A stretch of 64,000 bases of DNA from Lujinxingia sediminis (GTDB lineage Bacteria; Myxococcota_A; Bradymonadia; Bradymonadales; Bradymonadaceae). A model generated the notes under the pieces. It had not been told where the DNA came from, did not search any database, and worked only from the letters and a program-made list of their open reading frames with translations. Below, piece by piece: positions 1 to 7,696 of this stretch (positions are counted from its first letter, which is position 1; each line of letters starts with the position of its first letter). Location: contig NZ_SADD01000005.1 of NCBI RefSeq assembly GCF_004005565.1, positions 62,001 through 126,000 of the forward strand, given 5' to 3'. Made by a program: the position numbers and the translations under genes.

Positions 1-454
1 ACGCGTCGGTGAAGCGCTCCGGAGCCGGCGTGTCGGGAAAGAGCGGTGCGCCGGTGACGCTGCGAAGATCGCGTGAGGCAAAGAGGGTGTAGCGCAGCCC
101 CTCGATAAGATCGCTACGGGGACGTAGACGCAGCGTTTTACGGGTCATGCGGTAGTCAATGCGCCCGCCGCTGGTCAGACCGCCGGAGCGCAGTGAGAGA
201 GCGCTGTAGGAGTTAAAGGTGCCGGGATCGAGGTAGGCGTTGAAGCGCACCTCGATGGTGGGGCGCACGGCGATGGCGTGTGAGGGGGTGACCTCAACCA
301 CGCGCAACCAGTCGTCCAGGGGGGCCGGTCGCGGAATCGGCTCACCATCGGCATCCGTCGGTGGTGGCGGCTCGATAGGGCCACAACTCGCCAGGCCGAG
401 GCAGAGCGTCAGCGTCCCGATGCGGCGGAGCAAGGTAGCGTTATGGCGATGCAC
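1..454 (-). CDS. Lipoprotein with Ig-like (Big_5-type) domain, 3' part cut off by window edge
   Basis: Reading leftwards from a GTG at 454, an open frame runs off the window. The N-terminus is a short basic segment, then a hydrophobic stretch ending in LASC, a lipobox, so this is probably an exported lipoprotein. After a Pro-rich linker comes a segment with the pattern VxPSxAIAVRPTIEVRFN and later LRLRPRSDLIEGLRYTL, which resembles the bacterial Ig-like Big_5 domain of surface proteins. It overlaps the stop of the upstream membrane protein gene by 14 nt, suggesting translational coupling. A TTG seven codons in is an alternative start. The C-terminal part is not visible, so function cannot be judged beyond surface location. 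Confidence 0.6.
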   Translation of the reverse strand, partial: MHRHNATLLRRIGTLTLCLGLASCGPIEPPPPTDADGEPIPRPAPLDDWLRVVEVTPSHAIAVRPTIEVRFNAYLDPGTFNSYSALSLRSGGLTSGGRIDYRMTRKTLRLRPRSDLIEGLRYTLFASRDLRSVTGAPLFPDTPAPERFTDA

Positions 455-1793
455 GTGGGGTCTGCCAGGTGAGAAGAGTGGTGAGCAGGCCTGCGCCCAG
501 GGAGAGGGTAGAGGCGACGCCGAGCGGAGTGATCGTAGCGAGCTCGGTCAGCGCGAGCAGGGAGGCCGGAGGGGCGATGAGTATGAGGGCGCCGAGCAGG
601 GCGTAACGCGTACTGGAGAGGGTGGTGCGGGAGAGGGTGTCGGGCAAGAGCGTGAAGAGCAGGGCGACGAAGATCAAGCCGGCTGCGATCATGCGGGCGG
701 GCTGGATGCCCAGGAAGGCCAGGAGCGGGTCGGCACCGAGGAGGTGCAGCGTGGACGCCGGAGCGACAAGCAGGGGGAGGACGAGCGTTGCGGCGAAGGC
801 GGCAGCCAGCAGGTCTGCCGGAAAAGGCGGTGTCGAAGGCGAACGCGAGAGTTTGCGCGCAGCGCCCAGGCCCAGCCCGACGAGGGCGACCAGTACCAGA
901 AGCGAGCAGAGCAGGTAGGCCAGCGCGACAAAGCCGCCGGGGGTGTAGGCGCCCATGGCGTAGGGCCAGTCGCTCCACAGCGCGAAACCCGGCGCAGGGA
1001 GCTCGCCACGGCCGGCGAGCTCGCGCAGCGCGGCGGCGCCGGGCTCGTGGTGCGCGGGCATGTCTGAGAGCCACTCCGAGCGCCAGGCCAGATCTTGACG
1101 GGCCAGAAGCCGCGCGCCCAGAATCAGGCTTATGGCCCCGGACCAGATCAGGATCAACCCCGGCGCACGGGCCAGCGTGAATGCCGGAGGGGCGCCGCGG
1201 CGAACCCAGACACCGCAGTCGCGCGAGAGCCACAGGGCAAGGGCCGCCCCGACCAGCGGGGCGACGATAAGCGCCGTGCTCAGCACCGGTGCCCAACCCA
1301 CCTCCGAGGGGAGCATCAGCGAGAGCGCTCCGGCCGCGACGCCTCCCAGGGTGCTCGCCAGCAGGGCACCCTCCCGGCGGTGGGCGAAGAGGCGCAACGC
1401 CATCAGCAAAAAGATTGCGGTGGGCAACAGCGAGAGCGCCCGCAGAAGATGGATCTCGGTGAGCCCGAGGGGCAGTCCCGACACCCCAAAGATCGCCGTG
1501 GCTGCCAGGGCGCGCCTCAGAGCGGCATGGAGCCCGAGGGCCGCATCGGGCTTGTCGGGACGGGCCAGGACCACCACCAGAGCTACCAGGGGCCAGAAGA
1601 GCGGGGCGCTCTCGGCCTGCGCTGTCGCCAGGGCGATGAACTCGGCAGGCGCAGCGTGACCCACCCGTGCCAGGCCTCCCAACTCCAGGAGGACGGGCAG
1701 AGCGAACGCGAGAGTCAACGCCAGAGCACTTGCCAGTCGCAAAGATTGCGTCGGTCCGGTGGCGTCTTCCATAGGCGGCGCAGAGGCATTCAC
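441..1793 (-). CDS. Multispanning membrane protein of unknown function (450 aa)
   Basis: About ten to twelve hydrophobic segments are spread over the protein, with short charged loops and one longer polar stretch near the middle (around residues 228-262). I recognise no catalytic motif or family signature. The alternation of Leu/Ala-rich helices fits an integral inner-membrane protein, perhaps a transporter or polymer-handling protein, but that is only a guess from topology. The start is a GTG without a clear ribosome binding site; an ATG seven codons downstream (1772) is possible. The gene is coupled to the truncated lipoprotein that follows it. Confidence 0.6.
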   Translation of the reverse strand: MNASAPPMEDATGPTQSLRLASALALTLAFALPVLLELGGLARVGHAAPAEFIALATAQAESAPLFWPLVALVVVLARPDKPDAALGLHAALRRALAATAIFGVSGLPLGLTEIHLLRALSLLPTAIFLLMALRLFAHRREGALLASTLGGVAAGALSLMLPSEVGWAPVLSTALIVAPLVGAALALWLSRDCGVWVRRGAPPAFTLARAPGLILIWSGAISLILGARLLARQDLAWRSEWLSDMPAHHEPGAAALRELAGRGELPAPGFALWSDWPYAMGAYTPGGFVALAYLLCSLLVLVALVGLGLGAARKLSRSPSTPPFPADLLAAAFAATLVLPLLVAPASTLHLLGADPLLAFLGIQPARMIAAGLIFVALLFTLLPDTLSRTTLSSTRYALLGALILIAPPASLLALTELATITPLGVASTLSLGAGLLTTLLTWQTPRASP

Positions 1794-1897
1794 GGCGTAG
1801 TTTCGGATGGCGGTAAGGAAGCGGGCGAGGCGGCACGACGCAGGTTCGAGTCTGGTGGATGTTCAAAAGGTGCGCAAGCGGCTGCGATACGCACACG

Positions 1898-1921
1898 ATG
1901 TTGCATGTGTTGATGCAACAT
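1898..1921. promoter_or_regulatory. Perfect inverted repeat, operator-like
   Basis: Arms ATGTTGCAT and ATGCAACAT are exact reverse complements, 9 bp each, separated by six bases. The site lies 15 bases upstream of a possible -35 box for the Pal-like gene. There is no T-run after it, so an operator for a dimeric regulator is more likely than a terminator. The regulator is unknown. Confidence 0.45.
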
Positions 1922-1936
1922 TTAGCGAAAATTCCC

Positions 1937-1964
1937 TTGGGTTTGGGGAGAAACTCCGTATATT
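1937..1964 (+). promoter_or_regulatory. Candidate sigma70-type promoter for the Pal-like gene
   Basis: TTGGGT (1937-1942) and TATATT (1959-1964) are separated by 16 bases. This is the most AT-rich stretch of the intergenic region. A transcript from here would have a leader of about 170 nt. It is inferred from sequence only. Confidence 0.35.
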
Positions 1965-2141
1965 GCGGCAGTTAAGAGCCTTTGAACGAAGCGGGGCGGT
2001 GCAGCCCGCGTGCGGAGCCCGCGTCGCACACGCTCGTTCAGGGTATCGGCAGTGCCTGACCGTCGGGTTCAGGTCGCAAGGGGCTGCCAGTATGTGGATT
2101 AAATACCGGTCGTACATGCCGTAAATAAGGAGTCTGTCGTT

Positions 2142-2930
2142 ATGTCGCTTCGACGTATGTTTGCGTTGTTCTCCGTCGCCGCTTTGATCGCATTGAGCTC
2201 GGTGGCCTGTCGCCCTGATTTCCCCAACTGCAAGACCGATAATCACTGTGCCGACAGTGAAGCTGGCCAGGCCGAGGGGCGTCTTTACTGCGTCAACGGT
2301 CTCTGCCAGCAGTGCCGCACCACCGCAGATTGTGGTGACGCGGGCATGGAGTGCCGCGCGGGTGTCTGCGAAGAGATCCCGGGCTACTGCGTCGGTACCG
2401 GCGACTGCCCCGGCAACCAGGTTTGCCGTGACAACCGCTGCGGCCCGGAGTGCCTGAGCAACGACAACTGTGAAGAGGGCTACATCTGTGAAGGTGGCTC
2501 CTGCGTGGCCGAGCCGGAGTGCTCCGAAGACGGCGACTGTGGCGAAGGCATGCGCTGCCGCCGCGGCACCTGCGAAGAAGCACCTGTGCAGGTCTGCCAG
2601 CTGGAGACGGTTCTTTTCTCCTACGATAGCTCCAACCTCGATGATGACGCGCGCAGCGCGCTTCAGCGTAACGCCTCCTGTGTTCAGGAGCGTGGCATTT
2701 CGGTTCAGATCGCCGGTCACGCCGATGAGCGCGGCACCTCGGAGTACAACATCGCGCTCAGCGAGCGACGCGCCCGCTCGGTGCGTAACTACCTGACCTC
2801 GCTGGGTGTGAGCAGCTCCCAGGTCAACACCGTCGGCTACGGCGACTCGCGCCCCGTGCGCGTCTGCCAGGAAGGTGGCCCGGAGAGCTGCCACCGCGCC
2901 AACCGTCGCGCTGAGTTCAATGTGCGCTGA
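2142..2930 (+). CDS. pal: Pal-like OmpA-family lipoprotein with cysteine-rich N-terminal region
   Basis: Likely an outer-membrane lipoprotein that binds peptidoglycan, as Pal does in the Tol-Pal envelope system. A signal peptide ends in the lipobox SVAC (Cys23). Residues about 25-152 hold some 20 cysteines in repeating CxxxxDCxxGxxCxxGxC-like units, as in the Cys-rich repeats of myxobacterial surface proteins. Residues about 155-262 form an OmpA-like domain, with VLFSYDSSNLDDDAR, HADERGTSEYN and SERRARSVRNYL matching the Pal signature. A good Shine-Dalgarno (AAGGAG) precedes the ATG. A CpoB-like gene follows, which supports a Tol-Pal role, but no TolQRAB genes are visible. Ordinary Pal lacks the cysteine-rich module. 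Confidence 0.8.
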   Translation: MSLRRMFALFSVAALIALSSVACRPDFPNCKTDNHCADSEAGQAEGRLYCVNGLCQQCRTTADCGDAGMECRAGVCEEIPGYCVGTGDCPGNQVCRDNRCGPECLSNDNCEEGYICEGGSCVAEPECSEDGDCGEGMRCRRGTCEEAPVQVCQLETVLFSYDSSNLDDDARSALQRNASCVQERGISVQIAGHADERGTSEYNIALSERRARSVRNYLTSLGVSSSQVNTVGYGDSRPVRVCQEGGPESCHRANRRAEFNVR

Positions 2931-2984
2931 GTTCGGTTTGGCCCATCCTCGGCTTGTGGCCTGAGGTTGAATCATTAAGGTAGG

Positions 2985-3015
2985 AGGCCCGCCGCCGACA
3001 GGCTGCGGGCCTTTT
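2985..3015 (+). terminator. Rho-independent terminator after the Pal-like gene
   Basis: The 8-bp perfect stem AGGCCCGC / GCGGGCCT has a 12-base loop and is followed by TTTT. It lies between the Pal-like gene and the CpoB-like gene, so the two may be separately transcribed or the hairpin may attenuate. Confidence 0.65.
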
Positions 3016-3056
3016 GCCCTCTGAGCAACGTGATCCGTTTCATATCAGGTCAAGTT

Positions 3057-3848
3057 ATGTGGAAGCCCTTTGTCGTGGTTCTTGCCTTGAGCACCAGCGG
3101 GTGTCTGCCGATCTGGCAGGGTAAGACGATGCAGGAAGATATCGAGGCGCTGCGCGCCGAGCAGCAGGCGATCATCTCCAAGAGCGCCAGCGAGCGCGAG
3201 GAACTCACCGCCATGGTTGCCAGCGCCCGCGAGGATGTGGCCGAGCTTCGCGATGTGCTCGCTGAGGCGCGTGAACTCTTGCAGCGCAACAGCGCCGACC
3301 TGGGGGTGGAGGTCGCTGCCACGCGCGAAGATCTCAACCGGCTGCGCGGCACCGTCGAAGAGCTCGATTTCCGCTTTATGCGAATGGAGCAGAGCCTGGA
3401 GCTGTTTCGGCGCGACGTCGACCTTCGTTTTGAGTCCGGAGAGGCCATCAAACTTCCCGAGAACCCCGACGAACTTCGCCAGTTCGGTGACGCGCGTCTG
3501 GCCGCCGAGGACTACCCGCAGGCCCGCCGCGCCTACGAGCGCTTTCTGGAGCGCCACGGCGATGATGCCCGCGTCAATGAGGTTCGCTTTCAACTGGGTG
3601 AGGCCTTCTTTGCCGAGTCGCAGTGGGTGAGCGCGATTGGCGAGTATCAGAAGGTGCTCGAAGGTTCGGCACCCACCAGCCGTCAGGCTCAGGCGAATCT
3701 GCGCATCGGGCAGGCCTTTTTAAAGATGGGGCAATGCCCCAACGCCGAGGTCTTCTTTGAAACGGTGGTCGCCGAGTATCCGGGCTCGCGGGCGGTGGCC
3801 GATGCTCGCCGGGGCCTGGAGCAGGCGCGCAGCGGGCGTTGTCCGTAA
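3057..3848 (+). CDS. CpoB/YbgF-like TPR lipoprotein
   Basis: Encodes a 263-residue protein with a 15-residue signal peptide ending in STSGC, a lipobox. Residues about 25-115 are charged, heptad-like and predicted coiled coil (many Glu/Arg/Leu), and residues about 130-260 carry TPR-like helices, including the pattern FxxGEAFFxxxxWxxAIxEYQKVL. Coiled coil followed by TPR is the layout of CpoB/YbgF, which couples Tol-Pal to peptidoglycan synthesis in division. The position right after the Pal-like gene agrees. I chose the ATG at 3057 because it places the lipobox correctly; an in-frame GTG at 3030 would add nine residues before the signal peptide. Other periplasmic TPR lipoproteins remain possible. 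Confidence 0.7.
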   Translation: MWKPFVVVLALSTSGCLPIWQGKTMQEDIEALRAEQQAIISKSASEREELTAMVASAREDVAELRDVLAEARELLQRNSADLGVEVAATREDLNRLRGTVEELDFRFMRMEQSLELFRRDVDLRFESGEAIKLPENPDELRQFGDARLAAEDYPQARRAYERFLERHGDDARVNEVRFQLGEAFFAESQWVSAIGEYQKVLEGSAPTSRQAQANLRIGQAFLKMGQCPNAEVFFETVVAEYPGSRAVADARRGLEQARSGRCP

Positions 3849-3969
3849 CGCGACCCGCCCCGGAGACCGGGCATTGACGAAGCCTCTCGATTGCCGCACT
3901 TTGAGCGCCTCTCGCCACAGGCGCAGCGCAAACCCTTAATGACGTAGCGACACACCAAGGACGATCGCC

Positions 3970-4992
3970 ATGGAAGATAGCCGCTGGATGGATGCGCAGC
4001 TCAAGGCTGCCAATGACCTAGTTAACGCGGGCAGCCAGGCCCTGCGCCAGAATCAAAATGCCGTCGGTGCCGCCGCGCTGCGCGAGGCGGACGCGATCCT
4101 CGATATGGCTGAGGAGGAGAGCGATGAGGTTTTGAAGCTGCGCGCCCGCGTGAGCAACGAGCTCGGTGTGGCTCATCAGCGCCTTAACAGGCTCGAAGAG
4201 TCGCTGGGCTACCACGGCAAGGCCGCCGAGATCTGCAACGAGCTCATTGAGCGCGGTGAGAGCTTTGAGGCCAATAGCGCCGCCACCCACCTCAACCTCT
4301 CGAGCATCTACATCGCCATGGGCAAGGCTGCCGAGGCGCTGGAGGCCGGCGAAAAAGCGCTGACGATGATCGGACTGCTGCGCGAGCGGGAGGAGCCCGG
4401 TGTCGACGCGTTGGAGCTCGGCGCCAACCAGAATATGGCCGTGATCTACGCCCGCGAGAAGCGCTACGAGGCCTCGGACGCGGCGATGGAGCGCTCCGTG
4501 GAGTTGGCCCGGATTCTGGCCGAGGCCGGTCAGCCTAACTTCCAGGCGCAGCTCGCTCAGGGCTGTCAGCAGCTCAGCGTGATCCTCTTTGATGAGGAGC
4601 GCTTCGAGCACGCGCTTCGCTGGGGCCGCGATGCGGAGGCCCTCTCCGAGAAGGCGTTTGAGGCGATCGGGCAGCCGGTGCTTCCGGTTTACGTCATCAG
4701 CCAGATCAACCTGATCAGCTACAACGAGCGCCTCGGCCGCTATGCCGACGCGGAGGATTGCCTCTGGAAAGCGCTCGATGTCGCCGGTAACGACGCTCAA
4801 ATCCTGCGCCGCGGCTACGCCTTCTACGACTCCTGCCGTAAGCAGGCCGATGCGCGTCTCGAAGAGGGGAACCTCCCGCGCGAAGAGGTCGACGAGGGCT
4901 TTGAGGAGCTTAACGCGCGCATTGAGAAGGTCGGTGGCATGGAGGCCATTCAGCGCGCGATCGAGCAGGCTCAGCAGCGCGGCCGCCGCTGA
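3970..4992 (+). CDS. Cytoplasmic TPR protein of unknown function
   Basis: A 340-residue protein with no signal peptide. Helix pairs with TPR-like spacing run through most of its length, for example VSNELGVAHQRLNRLEESL, NLSSIYIAMGKAAEALEAGEKAL and NMAVIYAREKRYEASDAAM. Such proteins act as scaffolds; no enzymatic motif is seen. AAGGA sits eight bases before the ATG. The gene follows the CpoB-like gene by 121 bases and ends just before a strong bidirectional terminator, so it closes the plus-strand group. Confidence 0.75.
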   Translation: MEDSRWMDAQLKAANDLVNAGSQALRQNQNAVGAAALREADAILDMAEEESDEVLKLRARVSNELGVAHQRLNRLEESLGYHGKAAEICNELIERGESFEANSAATHLNLSSIYIAMGKAAEALEAGEKALTMIGLLREREEPGVDALELGANQNMAVIYAREKRYEASDAAMERSVELARILAEAGQPNFQAQLAQGCQQLSVILFDEERFEHALRWGRDAEALSEKAFEAIGQPVLPVYVISQINLISYNERLGRYADAEDCLWKALDVAGNDAQILRRGYAFYDSCRKQADARLEEGNLPREEVDEGFEELNARIEKVGGMEAIQRAIEQAQQRGRR

Positions 4993-5011
4993 GTGCGACC
5001 TGTGATATCGA

Positions 5012-5053
5012 GCTACAAAAAAAGCGCCCTGCGGGGCGCTTTTTTTTGTAGCC
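5012..5053. terminator. Strong bidirectional terminator between convergent genes
   Basis: AAAAAAAGCGCCC (5017-5029) pairs with GGGCGCTTTTTTT across a TGCG loop; CTAC/GTAG extends the stem. It has A-runs and T-runs on both sides and serves the TPR gene (plus) and the FHA gene (minus). Confidence 0.9.
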
Positions 5054-5069
5054 GCTCAGTGTGGCTGAC

Positions 5070-5579
5070 TTAGATGGACTCCGCAGTGCGGTAGCGGGGT
5101 TTGAGCCAGACTTTGAACTCTTCGCTGCCGAAGCGCAGAAGATCGCCGTGGTTGAGGGCGTGCGGGATGCGTACGCGTTTGCCGTTGATGTAGGTGCCGT
5201 TGGTGCTGGCAGAGTCCTGAATTCGGACGCGTTCATTGCGACAGATGACGATGGCGTGGTTCCAGGAGACGGCGGCCCGGCGGATGACGATATCGTTGTT
5301 GCCGCCGGCGCCGATGGTGTTGTCGCCCTGCTCCAGCGGGAACTGCTGTGGGTTGGCGTTGAGCTCGTAGAGGTAGCCGAAGACGGTGTCGGCCACCTCC
5401 GAGGGCGGCTCGAACGTCGGGCGGCGCTCCACGACGAGCGATTCGCCGCAACTTCCGCAAAAGCGAGCATCGCCCGGGTAGAAGTGCTGGCAGGGCTCGC
5501 ACTTTCGTACCGAGCTTCCACAGTAAGCGCAGAAGCGTGCGTCGGTGGGAATCTCTCGAGCACAGACCGGGCAATGCAT
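5070..5579 (-). CDS. Double zinc-ribbon plus FHA-domain protein
   Basis: The N-terminal 45 residues hold four CxxC pairs (CPVC, CAYC, CEPC, CGSC), that is two zinc ribbons. Residues about 75-160 form a forkhead-associated fold, with SWNHA, DSASTNGTYINGKRV and LRFGSEEF. FHA domains read phosphothreonine, and two Ser/Thr kinases are encoded at 51397-54750, so a signalling role is plausible. The usual Arg of the first FHA motif (IGR) is Ala here (IGAGGNND), so phosphopeptide binding may be altered. The ATG at 5579 begins directly at MHCPVC with AGG upstream; an upstream TTG (5594) would add five residues. Confidence 0.8.
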   Translation of the reverse strand: MHCPVCAREIPTDARFCAYCGSSVRKCEPCQHFYPGDARFCGSCGESLVVERRPTFEPPSEVADTVFGYLYELNANPQQFPLEQGDNTIGAGGNNDIVIRRAAVSWNHAIVICRNERVRIQDSASTNGTYINGKRVRIPHALNHGDLLRFGSEEFKVWLKPRYRTAESI

Positions 5580-5692
5580 AGGACCTGACCACAACGGGGG
5601 CGAGAACTTCGACCAGGGGCGCGCTCATCGCAGCGCCGCGTCCTTATGGTTGTGCCACAGCCGCAGGGCGAACAAAAGGGCAGGGCGTCGAC

Positions 5693-6484
5693 TCAGAGCT
5701 TGAGCGCCTCGATCAACTCGGCGTGCAGCGTGCCGTTGCTCGCCAGGATGCTGCGTCCCTCCACCACGTAGGGTGAGCCATCAAGCGCGCTGACCTGACC
5801 GCCAGCCTGCGCCACGATCAGATAGCCTGCGCCGGTGTCCCACGGGCTCAGCCCAAACTCCCAGAACGCGTCGATGCGCCCGCAGGCCACATAGGCCAGG
5901 TCGATCGCCGCCGAGCCCAGCCGTCGCACCCCGCGACTTGTGCGGGTGAGCCTGATGAACTGTTCCAGCGCGTTTTCAAACTCCTCGCCGCGCCCGGAGG
6001 GAAACCCGGTGACGAGCACAGCGTTGGCGATCGTCGCGCACTCACTCACCGCAATGGGCCAGCCGTTAAGCGTGGCCGGCTGGTCTTCGCGTGCGCTGAA
6101 GAGTTCGTCACGGTTAGGCTCGTAGATCACGCCGACGACGGTATGACCGTCGACCTGCAGCGCAATCGAGACGCAGTAGAGCGGGATGCCCATCGTGAAG
6201 TTGACGGTGCCGTCGATAGGATCGATCAGCCAGCGACGCCGCGCCCCGATGGCCGTCGAGTCGCCCCGATGGTCGCCGTACTCCTCGCCGATGATATCAT
6301 CGTCGGGGAAGTGCTCGCGGATCGCGGCGGTGATCAGGCGCTCGGTGCTGCGATCGACGTTGGTCACAAGGTCGTTGGGGGCTTTGAGCGAGACTTCCAT
6401 GTTCTTCGCGCGCTCGCGGAGGATGTGGCGGCCGGCCTGGCGTGCGATCGATTCGGCGACGCGTAACTCGTGGTGATAAGTCAT
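5693..6484 (-). CDS. suhB: Inositol monophosphatase family protein (SuhB-like)
   Basis: A metal-dependent sugar-phosphate phosphatase of the IMPase fold, 263 residues, the usual length. The motifs are intact: GEE (66-68), DPIDGT (88-93) and WDTGAG (215-220), which bind Mg2+ and substrate. SuhB-type proteins hydrolyse inositol-1-phosphate; relatives act on PAPS/PAP or fructose bisphosphate, and the substrate cannot be decided here. GAGGAG lies six bases before the ATG. It is preceded by the serine hydrolase gene at a 32-base gap, so it is probably in the same operon as the LD-carboxypeptidase. Confidence 0.85.
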   Translation of the reverse strand: MTYHHELRVAESIARQAGRHILRERAKNMEVSLKAPNDLVTNVDRSTERLITAAIREHFPDDDIIGEEYGDHRGDSTAIGARRRWLIDPIDGTVNFTMGIPLYCVSIALQVDGHTVVGVIYEPNRDELFSAREDQPATLNGWPIAVSECATIANAVLVTGFPSGRGEEFENALEQFIRLTRTSRGVRRLGSAAIDLAYVACGRIDAFWEFGLSPWDTGAGYLIVAQAGGQVSALDGSPYVVEGRSILASNGTLHAELIEALKL

Positions 6485-6516
6485 CGGGACTCCTCGAGGA
6501 GGGGGGAAGGTGGCGT

Positions 6517-7677
6517 TTAGACGCGGGAGGCCGGAGGCAGAACGGCCTCCTGAAAGTCGATGCGAGCCGTCTTGATGCGGGTGTTTTCGCGGGTGGGATA
6601 GACGCGGTTGGTCAAAAGCACGCTGACCACGCCCAGCTCCCGTTCTATCCACAGCGAGGTTCCGGTAAAGCCCAGGTGCCCCACGGTGGTGTCGGGAGCG
6701 AAGCCTGCACCGGCGCTGGAGGTGGCGCCGCTGGGCGTATCCCAGCCGCCGCGGTGGTTGCCGCCGGCCATGGCGGCCTGAGCGGACCAGGCATAGCTCA
6801 GGGTCTTGCGTGAGGTCAGCGGGGCGTCTACCTCCTGGCCCTGATCAATGGCCAGGAGGTGCAATCCGAAGCGCAAAAGATCGTCGGCGGTGGAGAAGAC
6901 GCCGGCGTGGCAGGAGACGCCGCCGATGATCTCGGTGTTTTCATCGTGGACGCTGCCCTGGATGAGGTGGCCACGACGTTCGCATCGCTCGGTGGCGGCA
7001 GCGTCCTGCAAGGGGGCGTCGCCCCGGGCCAGGGATACGTAGCGGGTATGTCGGAGCTTGAGCGGCTCAAAGATGCGCGTTCGGGCCATCGTTGCCAGGG
7101 GCACATCGAAGATCGTTTCCAGGACGTTGGCCAGCAGCAGGTATCCCAGGTCGGAGTACGCGTAGATCGCGCCGGGAGGGCCACAGAGAGGTGTCCGACA
7201 GATGCGCGCGATGATGTCTCGGCGCGTAGCCTCGGCGGTCGAGGCCTGCGGGTTGAGCGGGTATTCGAGATAGTATTTATGCCAGGCCGGCAGACCGCTG
7301 GTGTGGTTGAGGAGGTTCAAAAAGGTGACCTGTGCGGCGCGCGGGTCAGGGTGCGCCCGCCAGGGCGCGTAGAGCTCACCCAGGGGAGTGCGCCAGTCGG
7401 TCAGGTTTTGGTCGATGGCCTGCATCGCGAGTGTGGCGCCGACCAGCGCTTTGGTGACGCTGGCGATATCAAAGAAGGTGTGGCGCGCCACGGGCTTAGC
7501 GTCGGGCTCAAAGGAGGTCAGGCCCAGCGCGCGGTGGTAGCGCTGGCCGTTGAGGGTGCCGACCGCCGCCTCAATGGCGCTGCAGGTATGCGTCGTGCCG
7601 ATCGCCTCATAGGAGGGTGCCAGCGCGCGGTCGAGCGCCTGGTCGATGCGCCGGGAATCGAGGAGAAGAGCAGTCAT
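6517..7677 (-). CDS. Serine beta-lactamase-family hydrolase (class C / penicillin-binding-protein-like)
   Basis: A 386-residue protein of the serine beta-lactamase/DD-peptidase fold. The catalytic SxxK motif is SVTK (Ser73, Lys76). The second motif is YSD (174-176) in place of YxN, and the third is HLGFTG (334-339), the common HxGxTG variant of KTG. Such proteins are often esterases or D-amino-acid peptidases rather than true beta-lactamases. No clear signal peptide is seen, so it may be cytoplasmic. It starts 19 bases after the LD-carboxypeptidase gene, suggesting a role in recycling wall peptides. Confidence 0.8.
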   Translation of the reverse strand: MTALLLDSRRIDQALDRALAPSYEAIGTTHTCSAIEAAVGTLNGQRYHRALGLTSFEPDAKPVARHTFFDIASVTKALVGATLAMQAIDQNLTDWRTPLGELYAPWRAHPDPRAAQVTFLNLLNHTSGLPAWHKYYLEYPLNPQASTAEATRRDIIARICRTPLCGPPGAIYAYSDLGYLLLANVLETIFDVPLATMARTRIFEPLKLRHTRYVSLARGDAPLQDAAATERCERRGHLIQGSVHDENTEIIGGVSCHAGVFSTADDLLRFGLHLLAIDQGQEVDAPLTSRKTLSYAWSAQAAMAGGNHRGGWDTPSGATSSAGAGFAPDTTVGHLGFTGTSLWIERELGVVSVLLTNRVYPTRENTRIKTARIDFQEAVLPPASRV

Positions 7678-7696
7678 AGGGCCAGGATGCAGTGGT

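Larger units (their letters stand above)
1794..2141. other. Intergenic region between divergent genes; holds a dyad and a promoter candidate
   Basis: No convincing gene is seen in these 348 bases. The region separates a minus-strand membrane protein gene from the plus-strand Pal-like lipoprotein gene. It contains a 9-bp-arm inverted repeat (1898-1921) directly upstream of a sigma70-like promoter candidate (1937-1964), both listed separately. The rest shows no repeats or RNA fold that I can support. Confidence 0.6.

Noticed and set aside
1863-2975. Minus-strand 370-codon open frame across the Pal-like gene
   Set aside because: Antisense to Pal and spans the promoter region; no motif.
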